The translations under genes were made by a program, and so were the position numbers. The notes under the pieces are model-generated. The model worked only from the letters and a program-made list of their open reading frames with translations. It did no database searches and had not been told where the DNA came from. Below, one piece after another: positions 28,937 through 36,858 of a DNA stretch of 64,000 bases (positions are counted from its first letter, which is position 1; the number at the start of each line of letters is the position of its first letter). This DNA comes from Knoellia subterranea KCTC 19937 (GTDB lineage: Bacteria; Actinomycetota; Actinomycetes; Actinomycetales; Dermatophilaceae), in NCBI RefSeq assembly GCF_000768685.1, contig NZ_AVPK01000004.1, forward strand, positions 1 to 64,000, written 5' to 3'.

Positions 28937-29764
28937 CTAACTCGTGGCTGCTGCTCGGCCTGTCTTGAGAATGCGGAGCGTCGTCGTGGTGCCCTTGTCG
29001 GCGACGACAGCAACCTGATCGCCTGCGGCCAGCGTCGACACTTTGTCCTTGAGGCGCTTCTGGGAGTCGGCGCCGATCGTGTAGGTCGAGGTGAAGCCAT
29101 CGGTGCTCTTGACCGTCAGCTTGTCAGCAGTGACCTCAGTGACGTCGCCGCGCTGGAAGAGCACGGTTTGCGGGCTGCCGTTGTCGCCGGGGATGACCAA
29201 TTCGCCGTGGAGACCAGGGCCGAGGCCCAATCCGCCGGCACCGGGGAGCTCGTCCGCACCGTTGTCGTCCTGACCATTGCCGCGTTGACCGGGGAGCTGA
29301 CCCGGCGGGAGCTGGTTGGGTCCGCGGTCGCCCGGGTACATCCGGTCCGGCATCGGGGCTCGCTCGGAGCTCCCGGCCCAAGGACCGCGCCCACGGTCGC
29401 CATCCGCGTGGCGGACCACGGCGAACGCGGCCAGTCCGGTGCCGACCAACAGGATGAAACCGAGACTCGCTGCGGCAATCGCGATGGCGATCTTGCCGCC
29501 CGTCGTCGACGTCGCCTCGCCCCAGGTCGAGTTGCTACGGGGAGCCTGGCCCGGGACACCCTGAGCCTGCGACTGCGCCGGGGACGCCTGCGCTCCCGGT
29601 GGGGAAGCCTGCGGCGCCACCGGCCACTGTTGCGTCGGCGGAACCGGCGGCGGTCCCGCTGGTGCGGCGGGTGGAGTAGGCGTTGTTGGCGCCTCGATGT
29701 TCTCGGGGGTTCCGGCAGTGTCGTCGCGATCGGGGGTCGCCGGCTGTTCCGGGGTCTGGCTCAT
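28937..29764 (-). CDS. single-pass membrane protein with a DUF5666-like outer domain
   Basis: A 275-residue protein. Residues 1-90 are Pro/Gln/Ala-rich and cytoplasmic. One membrane segment follows (about residues 93-117, GGKIAIAIAAASLGFILLVG), then a Gly/Pro/Arg/Asn-rich stretch, and a C-terminal beta domain (GDVTEVTADKLTVKSTDG, ending in LRILKTGRAA) like DUF5666. The start at 29764 has GGAAGGATC upstream; a longer frame to 29917 would run through a terminator hairpin and is rejected. The function is unknown. It is probably transcribed after the slipin gene or from its own promoter. Confidence 0.75.
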   Translation of the reverse strand: MSQTPEQPATPDRDDTAGTPENIEAPTTPTPPAAPAGPPPVPPTQQWPVAPQASPPGAQASPAQSQAQGVPGQAPRSNSTWGEATSTTGGKIAIAIAAASLGFILLVGTGLAAFAVVRHADGDRGRGPWAGSSERAPMPDRMYPGDRGPNQLPPGQLPGQRGNGQDDNGADELPGAGGLGLGPGLHGELVIPGDNGSPQTVLFQRGDVTEVTADKLTVKSTDGFTSTYTIGADSQKRLKDKVSTLAAGDQVAVVADKGTTTTLRILKTGRAAATS

Positions 29765-29869
29765 GGTGGGATCCTTCCGCTCGGCGTCAGGATCCTCCTC
29801 GAACCTGTGACGACGCCGAACGTTCCCTGCCAAGCTCAGGGGAGGGGACGGCATACCCACAAAGGAATG

Positions 29870-29907
29870 TCCGGGGAGGTGGTCACCCCTGCGACCACCT
29901 CCCCGGA
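29870..29907 (-). terminator. terminator of the slipin gene
   Basis: A perfect 15-base stem TCCGGGGAGGTGGTC/GACCACCTCCCCGGA with an 8-base loop begins seven bases beyond the slipin stop. A GGACGGCATAC motif lies 13 bases further on (29846-29856). Confidence 0.75.
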
Positions 29908-29913
29908 CAGGTC

Positions 29914-30585
29914 TCACTCCGCCGACTCGACTCCCGAGTCGAGCTTGATGGTGAGCTGTGCGCCGTACGGCATCGCCTGGACGAGCCGCATCCGGGCGAG
30001 CGCCGGGTGCTCGTCCAGGAGCTTGGCGCCGTTGGCGAGCGAACGCAGCGCCGCCGTCTCGGCACGGGCCATCTCGAGCTGCGCCGCACCACGCGAGCGG
30101 GCGGTCGCGAGCTCGAGCGTCGCCGCACGCACCTCCGAGGGCAGGATGACGTCCTTGACGACGACCTCGGTGACCTCGACCCCGACCGGCCGGGCCACCG
30201 AGGCGACCGCCGCCGTGAGGGCGGCGGCGTCGAGTCCGGCGCCACGCTGCGACACCGTCTCGAGCGTCAGCCCGGCGACGGCGTCACGCAGCGCGACCTG
30301 CATCCCGAGGTAGACCAGACCGAGCGGGTCGGTCGCGCGCTGCAGCCACGCGATCGGGTCCGCGACGGTCCACCGCACCGCCGCCGAGACGCGCACCTGC
30401 ACGCCGTCGACGGTGAGGATCTCCTGCGGGGAGATGGCGAGCAGCTGCTCGCGCAGGTCCACGGAGACGTAGGTCGCCCGCCACGTCCGCTGGTGACGGC
30501 CCGCCTCGAGCACCCGCTCGGGGATGCCGTGGACGAACTCGACCGCGACGGTGTGGGCCGGGACGGTGATGTGGAACAGGAACAT
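29914..30585 (-). CDS. SPFH/band 7 (slipin-like) protein
   Basis: A 223-residue SPFH-domain protein: VAVEFVHGIPERVLEAGRH, VDLREQLLAISPQEILTVDG, VRWTVADPIAWL and a helical C-terminal part with EVVVKDVILPSEVRAA. It lacks a clear hydrophobic N-terminal segment beyond FLFHITVPA, so it may associate peripherally with the membrane. The start at 30585 is fixed by an excellent AAGGAGG ribosome-binding site at 30595-30601. SPFH proteins organise membrane microdomains; no partner NfeD gene lies next to it. Confidence 0.85.
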   Translation of the reverse strand: MFLFHITVPAHTVAVEFVHGIPERVLEAGRHQRTWRATYVSVDLREQLLAISPQEILTVDGVQVRVSAAVRWTVADPIAWLQRATDPLGLVYLGMQVALRDAVAGLTLETVSQRGAGLDAAALTAAVASVARPVGVEVTEVVVKDVILPSEVRAATLELATARSRGAAQLEMARAETAALRSLANGAKLLDEHPALARMRLVQAMPYGAQLTIKLDSGVESAE

Positions 30586-30601
30586 GATGGGCAACCTCCT
30601 T

Positions 30602-31033
30602 CGGGTGCGCCGTGGTGGGTGAGCGGTCAGGACGTGATGGCTGGTGATGGCACCGGTCGGCGGAGCGTCGCGCGGGGCGTCGGGCGTCGTGCTGACCGCC
30701 CGGGCCGCAGAACGCTGCGATCCGTGGGTCCGACCGGTACCACCTGTCTGATGAGCGGGAGCCGAACCCGAAGCCGTGACAGGGCATGCCAGTGGATCCA
30801 TCGACGAGAGGCAATGCGCAGGACCGGTGGCGGCACGCCGCTTCGGCTGCTTCCTCTCGCCTGTCCGTGGTCCAGTGTGGAGATTCCGGTATGCCGTCCG
30901 CCACCGAATTTCGTGCGCCGCCCCACCATTCCCGCCTGAAGTGGGTTCCTCTCACATCGCTTGGTCGCGGCGATCAAGCGAAGTCAGAACAAGCCACTTC
31001 GGGCGGGAAAGGTGAGACTCGGGGCAGGCGCGG
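30602..31033. other. 432-base gene-free stretch upstream of the slipin gene
   Basis: It holds the slipin promoter region (no clear -35/-10 seen), one GTATGCCGTCCGCC copy at 30889 and palindromic repeat B3 at 30929-31009. The long frames that cross it start in the repeat or have no ribosome-binding site and unlikely composition, so I see no gene. Confidence 0.6.
30929..31009. repeat. palindromic repeat family B, copy 3
   Basis: The outer arms TTCCCGCCTGAAGTGG (30929-30944) and its inverted partner (30994-31009) pair with one mismatch. The inner arms retain CGCTTG-TCGC and GCGATCAAGCGAAG. It lies 25 bases 3' of the nei gene, which is on the minus strand, so it may act as that gene's terminator. 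Confidence 0.8.
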
Positions 31034-31870
31034 TCAGCCGCGACGTTGGCAGTTGCCGCACCAGAAGAGGTTGCGGCCGGCGACGATCTGGGTGCGGATG
31101 CGCGAGCCGCACACCAGGCAGGCCTCGCCCGCGCGGCGATAGACATAGGAGTCGCGCTCGGTGAGCGTGACGTCGTCGCCGGCCTCCATCGCCTCTGCGA
31201 TGGCTTCGACCTGGTCGTGCACGGTGACGATCTTGGAGGTTGCGACACCGAGCGGGAGCAGCGTCACGAACTCGTCCCACATGGCCCGCCAGTACTTGCG
31301 CTGGAGCTTGTTGCCGGGCCGAAAAGGGTTGACCCGCAGCCGAAACAGCACTTCCGACCGATAGACGTTGCCCACTCCTGCGAGCACTTCCTGGTCCATG
31401 AGCAGCTCGGCGATGGGCTTGCTCGACCGTTGGATCCGCTTCCACGCCAGGTCGGGGTCGGAGCGAACATCGTTGGGGCGCAACGGATCCGGGCCCAACC
31501 GGTCGAGGATCGAACCGACCTTCTCCGGCGTGACGACGTCGCACACCATCGGCCCACGCAGATCGGCCACATGCTCTTCGGTCGCGAAGCGGCACCGGAC
31601 CTGACCCACGACAGGCACCTCACCGGCATACGCGATGTTGTCGATCCGGAAGGTGCCGATCAGCCCAAGGTGCACCCACAACCACCGTTCCCCGGCGAAC
31701 TCGACGAAGAGGTGCTTGCCCCTCGACGTCGCGCCGAGCACCTCGTGCCCGGACAGCAGCGCGGCACCGGCGGCGAACTTCCCCTGCGGGCTCGTCACGA
31801 CCGGCGACGTGCCGCGGAAGGCGGCGTCGAGGTCGCGGGCGAGGGCGTAGAGGGTGTGGCCTTCGGGCAT
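31034..31870 (-). CDS. nei: Fpg/Nei family DNA glycosylase (endonuclease VIII type)
   Basis: Removes oxidised bases and cuts the strand by beta,delta-elimination. The 278-residue protein begins PEGHT, with the Pro2 nucleophile and Glu3; Lys52 is in SRGKHLFVEF. The helix-two-turn-helix is LLMDQEVLAGVGNVYRSEVLF and the zinc finger has Cys251, 254, 271 and 274. The start at 31870 is forced by the need for a free N-terminal proline. It is divergent from a PadR gene with 34 bases between the two starts. Confidence 0.93.
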   Translation of the reverse strand: MPEGHTLYALARDLDAAFRGTSPVVTSPQGKFAAGAALLSGHEVLGATSRGKHLFVEFAGERWLWVHLGLIGTFRIDNIAYAGEVPVVGQVRCRFATEEHVADLRGPMVCDVVTPEKVGSILDRLGPDPLRPNDVRSDPDLAWKRIQRSSKPIAELLMDQEVLAGVGNVYRSEVLFRLRVNPFRPGNKLQRKYWRAMWDEFVTLLPLGVATSKIVTVHDQVEAIAEAMEAGDDVTLTERDSYVYRRAGEACLVCGSRIRTQIVAGRNLFWCGNCQRRG

Positions 31871-31904
31871 GGCCCCATCATCGGCCACGGCTAGGCTGCG
31901 GCTC

Positions 31905-32546
31905 ATGGCAGCCACCGAGACCCGCTTGCTGCTGCTCGGCACCGTGATGCTCTTCGAGCCGGTGAACGGGTACCAGCTGCGCCGCGAGCTGCTTTCGTGG
32001 CAGGTCGAGGACTGGGCGCACGTCAATCCTGGCTCGATCTACTCGGGGCTCGCGACGCTCGCCAGGCAGGGCAACCTCGACCGGCACGACCTCGTCGACG
32101 GGACGCGTGAGGTGGCGGTCTACACGAGTACGCCTCAGGGTCGTGAGGAGTTCGAGCGGCTGTGGTTCGCGGCCGTCGAGACCGTGGATCTGTTGTCCCC
32201 GTTGCCTTTTCACACCGGCCTGTCCCTCATGCCACTCATCGAACGCGACCGCATCGTCAAGGCGTTGCGCTCGCGATTGGCCAATCTGGACGCCAAGGTG
32301 CGGGAGCAGCTGGAGGCGCCGCGCGACCTCGGCTCGATGCCGCCGCACGTCGGCGCGATGGCCGATCTGTGGATGGGTCTGGCGCAGACCGAGCGCGAGT
32401 GGGTGGCCAATGCGCTGGGCCGGATCGACCGCGGCGAGATGGGGCTCGCGGGCGACTCGACGTCGTGGGAGGCGCCCGCGGACGACCCGGGTTGGCAGAT
32501 GGCGAACGACCGGGAGCGCTACCGCCGCCTCATTCGCGGTCGCTGA
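31905..32546 (+). CDS. PadR family regulator of the adjacent ABC exporter
   Basis: A 213-residue PadR protein. The winged helix spans residues 1-80 (RLLLLGTVMLFEPVNGYQLRRELL, then VNPGSIYSGLATLARQGNLDRH), followed by a helical C-terminal effector domain. It lies 227 bases upstream of a DrrAB-type ABC exporter on the same strand. Two AT-rich TGTTCAA palindromes before the exporter are its probable operators. It likely represses drug efflux until a ligand binds. Confidence 0.88.
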   Translation: MAATETRLLLLGTVMLFEPVNGYQLRRELLSWQVEDWAHVNPGSIYSGLATLARQGNLDRHDLVDGTREVAVYTSTPQGREEFERLWFAAVETVDLLSPLPFHTGLSLMPLIERDRIVKALRSRLANLDAKVREQLEAPRDLGSMPPHVGAMADLWMGLAQTEREWVANALGRIDRGEMGLAGDSTSWEAPADDPGWQMANDRERYRRLIRGR

Positions 32547-32588
32547 CTTTCGGACGTTCCTTCGCGTATGCCGTCCGCTCGCCTACCC

Positions 32589-32665
32589 GGCTCGGGAGCC
32601 GGTGAGGCGCTCGAGAACCTCATTGATGAGGCTCGCGACGAGAGAAGGGGCTCGGGAGCCGGGTT
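32589..32665. repeat. palindromic repeat family C, copy 2
   Basis: GGCTCGGGAGCC occurs at both ends (32589 and 32649), with CCTCAT-TGATGAGG and GCTCGCGA inside, matching the unit at 18478-18563. It lies 43 bases 3' of the PadR gene. Confidence 0.7.
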
Positions 32666-32716
32666 GGGTGTCAGGGGCGGGTTCTAGCGTGGATCGGCGG
32701 CCGGGTTGACGTGGAG

Positions 32717-32755
32717 TGTTCAATATTGAACACTGCATGTGTTCAAGTTTGAACA
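32717..32755. promoter_or_regulatory. twin operator before the ABC exporter
   Basis: TGTTCAATATTGAACA (32717-32732) is a perfect 16-base palindrome. TGTTCAAGTTTGAACA (32740-32755) is the same site with a different centre. Their centres are 23 bases apart, and the second ends 18 bases before the start codon at 32774. AT-rich twin sites in a GC-rich genome next to a PadR gene are strong operator candidates. Confidence 0.8.
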
Positions 32756-32773
32756 TCAACGAGGGAGATCGTC

Positions 32774-33820
32774 ATGATCCACGCACGAGGACTCGTGCAG
32801 ACCTTCCAGTCCAGGGAAGGCAAGAAGAAGACCGTGGTGCGCGCCGTCGACGGTGTCGACCTCGACGTCGCCGAGGGCGAGGTCGTCGGATTCCTCGGCC
32901 CCAACGGTGCCGGCAAGACCACGACGCTGCGCATGTTGACGACGCTGCTGCGGCCGACGGAGGGCACGGCGACCGTCGCCGGCTTCGACGTCGTGCGCGA
33001 GTCGGAGCAGGTGCGCCGCTCGATCGGTTACGTGTCGCAAGCGGGTGGGGCGTTCAGTGCCGCGCGGGCCGGCGACGAGGTCGTCGACCACGGGATGCTC
33101 TACGGGATGCGCGGGGCCGACGCCAAGAAGCGCGGCCAGGAGCTCTTCGAGCAGCTCGACCTCGACGGACTGTGGACCCGCATGCCCAAGAACATGTCCG
33201 GTGGCCAGCGCCGTCGCCTCGACATCGTCATGGGCCTCATCCACGACCCGACGCTCGTCTTCCTCGACGAGCCGACGACCGGCCTCGACCCGCAGGCGCG
33301 GGCCAACCTCTGGGAGCACATCGCCGACCTGCGCCGGAAGCGCGGAGCAACGGTGTTCCTCACGACCCACTACCTCGACGAGGCCGACCACCTCAGCGAC
33401 CGGATCGTCATCATCGACCACGGCCGCATCGTCGCCAGCGACACGTCCGAGAACCTCAAGGCCAACGTCTCCGGCGACCTCGTCGACCTCCAGCTCGCCG
33501 ACTCCGCCGACGTGCAGAGCGCGGCGACCCGTCTCGGGTCCATTGCCGAGGCCGGCCGTTCCGGCAGCGAGGCCGTCGAGATCGACGGCAACCACGTGCG
33601 CGCCCGCGTTGCCCGCGCCGGTCGTGCCGTCCCCGGCCTGCTCGCTGATCTCGGTTCCGCCGGCATCACCCTCGAGTCCATCGAGGTCCACCGCCCCACT
33701 CTCGACGACGTCTTCCTCACCCTCACCGGCCGCTCGCTGCGCGACGCCCAGGAGACGACCAAGGACGAGAACCAGACCGCCCCCGACGCAGAGCTCGTCG
33801 CGGCCGGACAGGAGAAGTGA
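32774..33820 (+). CDS. ABC transporter ATP-binding protein (DrrA type)
   Basis: A 348-residue ATPase with Walker A GPNGAGKTTTL, Q-loop SQAGGAF, signature MSGGQRRRL and Walker B LVFLDEPTTGLDPQ, plus the C-terminal extension typical of the daunorubicin-resistance family (up to residue 348, ending with a polar tail). A GAGGGAG ribosome-binding site precedes the ATG. It overlaps the permease gene by ATGA. The exported compound is unknown; drug or toxic compound efflux is inferred. Confidence 0.93.
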   Translation: MIHARGLVQTFQSREGKKKTVVRAVDGVDLDVAEGEVVGFLGPNGAGKTTTLRMLTTLLRPTEGTATVAGFDVVRESEQVRRSIGYVSQAGGAFSAARAGDEVVDHGMLYGMRGADAKKRGQELFEQLDLDGLWTRMPKNMSGGQRRRLDIVMGLIHDPTLVFLDEPTTGLDPQARANLWEHIADLRRKRGATVFLTTHYLDEADHLSDRIVIIDHGRIVASDTSENLKANVSGDLVDLQLADSADVQSAATRLGSIAEAGRSGSEAVEIDGNHVRARVARAGRAVPGLLADLGSAGITLESIEVHRPTLDDVFLTLTGRSLRDAQETTKDENQTAPDAELVAAGQEK

Positions 33821-34575
33821 TGACCTTCCCTCGCGAGTGCTTCATCGTCTTCCGCCGACAGCTGCGGATGAACCTGCGCAACCCCGCCTGGGTCATCATC
33901 GGCATGCTCCAGCCGATCATGTACCTCTTCCTCTTCGGTCCCCTCCTCAAGCCGATCATCCAAGAGCTCGGGGTCGACAACGAGTACACGTTCTTCGTGC
34001 CCGGCATGCTCGTCCAGCTCGGCATCTTCGGGGCGTTCTTCGCCGGCTTCAGCCTCATTGGTGAGTGGCGCGAGGGTGTCATCGAGGCCGAGCGGGTCAC
34101 CCCGGCCAGCCGTACGGCACTGCTCGTCGGTCGGCTCATCCGTGACCTCGTCCAGCTCTTCGTCCAGGCACTGATCCTCGTCGGCCTCGGCTACGCCCTG
34201 GGCATGACGGGATCGGTCAAGGGCATCGTCTTCGGCGTGCTGCTCACGATGCTGGTCGGCGGCGCCTGTGCCGCCGCCTCCAACGCGCTCGCTCTGACGA
34301 CGAAGTCCGAGGATGTCATGGCGCCCGTCATCAACATGGTGATGATGCCGGTGCTCCTGCTCTCGGGAATCCTGCTGCCGATGACGATGGGCCCGAAGTG
34401 GCTCCAGTCGGTCTCGGACTGGATGCCCTTCCGATGGATCACCGACGGCGTGCGCACCTCGTTCTCGGGTGACTTCGCCCGCGACCCGATGGTCTACGGA
34501 ACCGCTTGGGCCGCAGTGCTTTTCGTCCTCGCGCTGTGGTGGGGCACGTCGACCTTCCGCAAGGAGAACGCCTGA
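33817..34575 (+). CDS. ABC-2 type transporter permease (DrrB type)
   Basis: A 252-residue permease with six predicted membrane segments. The family ABC-2 signature is GEWREGVIEAERVTPASRTALLVGR, in the loop after segment two. It partners the upstream ATPase gene (overlap of four bases) and should form a heteromeric or dimeric exporter. Confidence 0.92.
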   Translation: MMTFPRECFIVFRRQLRMNLRNPAWVIIGMLQPIMYLFLFGPLLKPIIQELGVDNEYTFFVPGMLVQLGIFGAFFAGFSLIGEWREGVIEAERVTPASRTALLVGRLIRDLVQLFVQALILVGLGYALGMTGSVKGIVFGVLLTMLVGGACAAASNALALTTKSEDVMAPVINMVMMPVLLLSGILLPMTMGPKWLQSVSDWMPFRWITDGVRTSFSGDFARDPMVYGTAWAAVLFVLALWWGTSTFRKENA

Positions 34576-34597
34576 GTCCCCGCCCCGCTGGGAGACG

Positions 34598-34641
34598 AAG
34601 AACGCCTCGTATGCCGGCCACCCGGCATACGAGGCGTTCTT
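34598..34641. terminator. convergent terminator with GTATGCCG in both arms
   Basis: A perfect 20-base stem (34598-34617 with 34622-34641) has a 4-base loop. Each arm contains one GTATGCCG. It lies between the permease gene (+) and ku (-) and is followed by TGCGTTTG on the plus strand, so it can serve both. Confidence 0.8.
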
Positions 34642-34651
34642 GCGTTTGTCG

Positions 34652-35548
34652 TCAGCTGGCCTTCTTGCTCGACTTCTTGGCCGGGGCCTTCTTCGCTGCG
34701 GCCTTCTTCGCCGGCTTGTCCGCGGATGCCTTGGTCTCGGCCTTGGCGGCGGGCTTGCTCGGGGCCTCGCCGCGGGACGCCTTGGCCTTCTCGACGGACT
34801 TGGCCAGGGCCGCGAGCAGGTCGACGACCTCGCCGGACTCCTCTGCCTCGACCGTGGGGGCCTGCACCTCTCCACCCTCGACCTTGGCCTTGACGAGCGC
34901 CTGGAGGGCGGTGGCGTAGTCGTCCTCGTAGTCGTCGGCGTCGTAGTCGCCCGCAAGCTGCTCGATGAGGAGCTTGGCCATCGCCATCTCCTTGTCGGTC
35001 GCCTCGGCAGCTTCGTCGACGCTGGCGAAGTCGGCCGCGCGAATCTCGTCGGGCCAGAGCATCGTCTGCATGACGATGACGCCGTCGCGCACACGCAGGA
35101 CGGCCATCGTCATGCGCGTGCGGATCGAGACGGTCACGACGGCCATGCGGCCCTCGGACTCGAGCGCCTCGCGCAGCAGGATGTAGGGCTTGGTCGCCGT
35201 CTTGTCGGGCTCGAGGTAGTAGCTCTTGTCGAGCAGCATCGGGTCGATCTGGTCCGCGGGAACGAACTTCTCGACGTTGATTTCCTTGGAGGACTTGCTC
35301 GGCAGGTCCTTGAAGTCCTCGTCGGTGAGGATGACCATGTCGCCGTCCTCGGTCTCGTAGCCCTTGGCGATGTCGTCGTAGGCGACTTCCTCTCCGTCCA
35401 TCGAGCAGATCCGCTTGTACTTGATCCGCCCGCCGTCCTCGCGGTGCACCTGACGGAACTGCACGTCGTGATTCTCGGTCGCGGAGTAGAGCCGCACCGG
35501 CACGTTGACGAGCCCGAACGAGACCGCGCCCTTCCAGATCGCACGCAT
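34652..35548 (-). CDS. ku: non-homologous end joining protein Ku
   Basis: Binds DNA double-strand ends and recruits the ligase. The 298-residue protein has the Ku core (IWKGAVSFGLVNVPVRLYSATE, then DIAKGYETEDGDMVILTDEDF) and a Lys/Ala-rich basic C-terminal tail (residues 255-298, KKAAAKKAPAKKSS), typical of actinobacterial Ku that binds DNA in the tail. A GTATGCCG lies 10 bases upstream of the start. The LigD-like ligase and polymerase genes are 1.3 kb away on the other strand. Confidence 0.96.
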   Translation of the reverse strand: MRAIWKGAVSFGLVNVPVRLYSATENHDVQFRQVHREDGGRIKYKRICSMDGEEVAYDDIAKGYETEDGDMVILTDEDFKDLPSKSSKEINVEKFVPADQIDPMLLDKSYYLEPDKTATKPYILLREALESEGRMAVVTVSIRTRMTMAVLRVRDGVIVMQTMLWPDEIRAADFASVDEAAEATDKEMAMAKLLIEQLAGDYDADDYEDDYATALQALVKAKVEGGEVQAPTVEAEESGEVVDLLAALAKSVEKAKASRGEAPSKPAAKAETKASADKPAKKAAAKKAPAKKSSKKAS

Positions 35549-35617
35549 GGAACCACTGTATGCCGGGTGCTCGCCCAGACCCCCTTTCCCGCCTGATCGT
35601 CGTTAGGGTTCGGGACC

Positions 35618-36403
35618 ATGACGGACAAGAAGGTCGTGCGGGCGGAGAGTGCGGACAAGCCGGAGAAGGGGTCGGACTCCGGGCCCGATTGGGCGCCGAG
35701 TGAGGGGGCGAACGCGCAGGCGACGAAGTTCCGGATCATCGCTTTCGTGCTGTGGCTGCTCGCGATCGCGGCGGAGCTCTACCTGATCTTCGGTGTGCTG
35801 ATGTCGGGTCGTCCGGTGACGACGGCCGTCATGGTCATCCTCATCGTGGGCTTGGTGCTGATCGCGGCGCTCGCGATTGGTGGCTCGATGTTGTGGAAGA
35901 AGGCCAACCGCCTCGACCCGGCGCGCAAGAGCGAGACGGTGAAGTTCTTTGTGCAGAACCAGCTCGGCGCGTTCATGGCGCTGCTCGCGTTCCTGCCGCT
36001 CATCGTCGTGATCCTCCTCGACAAGGACATGAGCAAGGGGCAGAAGGCCCTCGCCGGCGGGGTCGGCATCGTGCTGGCGGTGCTCGCGACCTACATGGGG
36101 GCGGACTTCAACCCGCCGTCGGTGGAGCAGTACACCGAGGAGCAGAACTCCGTCATCGATGCCGTCGGTCAGGACCACGTGTTCTGGACCAAGCAGGGCG
36201 AGGTCTTCCACATCTGCGCCGAGGCCTCGGACCTGCAGCGTGAGTCCAAGGACAACACGATCTACGAGGGCACCGTCGCCGACGCGCACGCGGCCGGCAA
36301 GGAGCGCCTGACCCTCAAGGTCGACCAGGAGCTCAAGCAGTGCGGGCTCGAGCCGGCGAACGGCGCCTCGAGCGAGCCCACCCCCGAGCCCAGCACCAGC
36401 TGA
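35618..36403 (+). CDS. four-segment membrane protein of unknown function
   Basis: A 261-residue protein with a hydrophilic N terminus (35 residues), four hydrophobic segments (about residues 39-60, 68-93, 110-134 and 145-160) and a hydrophilic C-terminal domain with two Cys (FHICAEAS, KQCGLEP), ending in a Pro/Ser/Thr tail. I do not recognise the family. The gene lies between ku and the ligD genes, but a role in repair cannot be inferred from this alone. Confidence 0.7.
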   Translation: MTDKKVVRAESADKPEKGSDSGPDWAPSEGANAQATKFRIIAFVLWLLAIAAELYLIFGVLMSGRPVTTAVMVILIVGLVLIAALAIGGSMLWKKANRLDPARKSETVKFFVQNQLGAFMALLAFLPLIVVILLDKDMSKGQKALAGGVGIVLAVLATYMGADFNPPSVEQYTEEQNSVIDAVGQDHVFWTKQGEVFHICAEASDLQRESKDNTIYEGTVADAHAAGKERLTLKVDQELKQCGLEPANGASSEPTPEPSTS

Positions 36404-36414
36404 ACCCTCGCCTC

Positions 36415-36455
36415 GTGTGCCTGAGCGGTCCCGATATGGGACCGCTCAGGCACAC
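36415..36455. terminator. hairpin, repeat family E copy 1
   Basis: A perfect 18-base stem GTGTGCCTGAGCGGTCCC with its inverse (36438-36455) has a GATAT loop, between two convergent genes. Its ends (CTCGCCTCGTGTG and CACACAAGGCAGGT) recur at the hairpin at 62297-62346. Confidence 0.75.
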
Positions 36456-36463
36456 AAGGCAGG

Positions 36464-36811
36464 TCAGAAGAGACCGTCGAGGCTGACGATCAGGATGTAG
36501 AAGGCGAGGGGTGCCGCCACGACGAGCAGCGCGAGGGTGGCCAGCGCAAGCAGCCATCCCACGATCCCTCGCGCGACGCGGTCCCGTGGAGAGAGCTCGA
36601 GATGCAGTTCGCCGACGAGCCAGACGAGGGCGAAAGGCGCGAGGACCAAAGCGAGCACCGTCAGGGCGTAAGCCGGCTTGTTCGTGCCCTGATCGCCGAA
36701 CACGGCCTCTGCCACCGGCACACCGAAGAAGAACAGCCCCATGACGACCCCGGCGAACAGCCCGGCCCAGAGGAGGTTGCCCTCCCGCTCCGGCTTCGCG
36801 ACCGACTCCAT
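36464..36811 (-). CDS. small membrane protein of unknown function
   Basis: A 115-residue protein with three hydrophobic segments (residues about 10-35, 45-65 and 82-108). No family is recognised. The start at 36811 is chosen to avoid overlap with the divergent ligase start; a longer frame to 36859 exists. There is no strong ribosome-binding site. It is convergent with the four-segment membrane protein gene, with a hairpin between them. Confidence 0.6.
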   Translation of the reverse strand: MESVAKPEREGNLLWAGLFAGVVMGLFFFGVPVAEAVFGDQGTNKPAYALTVLALVLAPFALVWLVGELHLELSPRDRVARGIVGWLLALATLALLVVAAPLAFYILIVSLDGLF

Positions 36812-36858
36812 GCGTTCATCCAACACCCCTGCCCGTGCGTGTGCGTCAGGATGGGCCA

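Noticed and set aside
30284-30955. Open frame across the slipin start and the gene-free stretch
   Set aside because: It begins inside repeat B3, is out of frame with the SPFH domain and lacks a ribosome-binding site.
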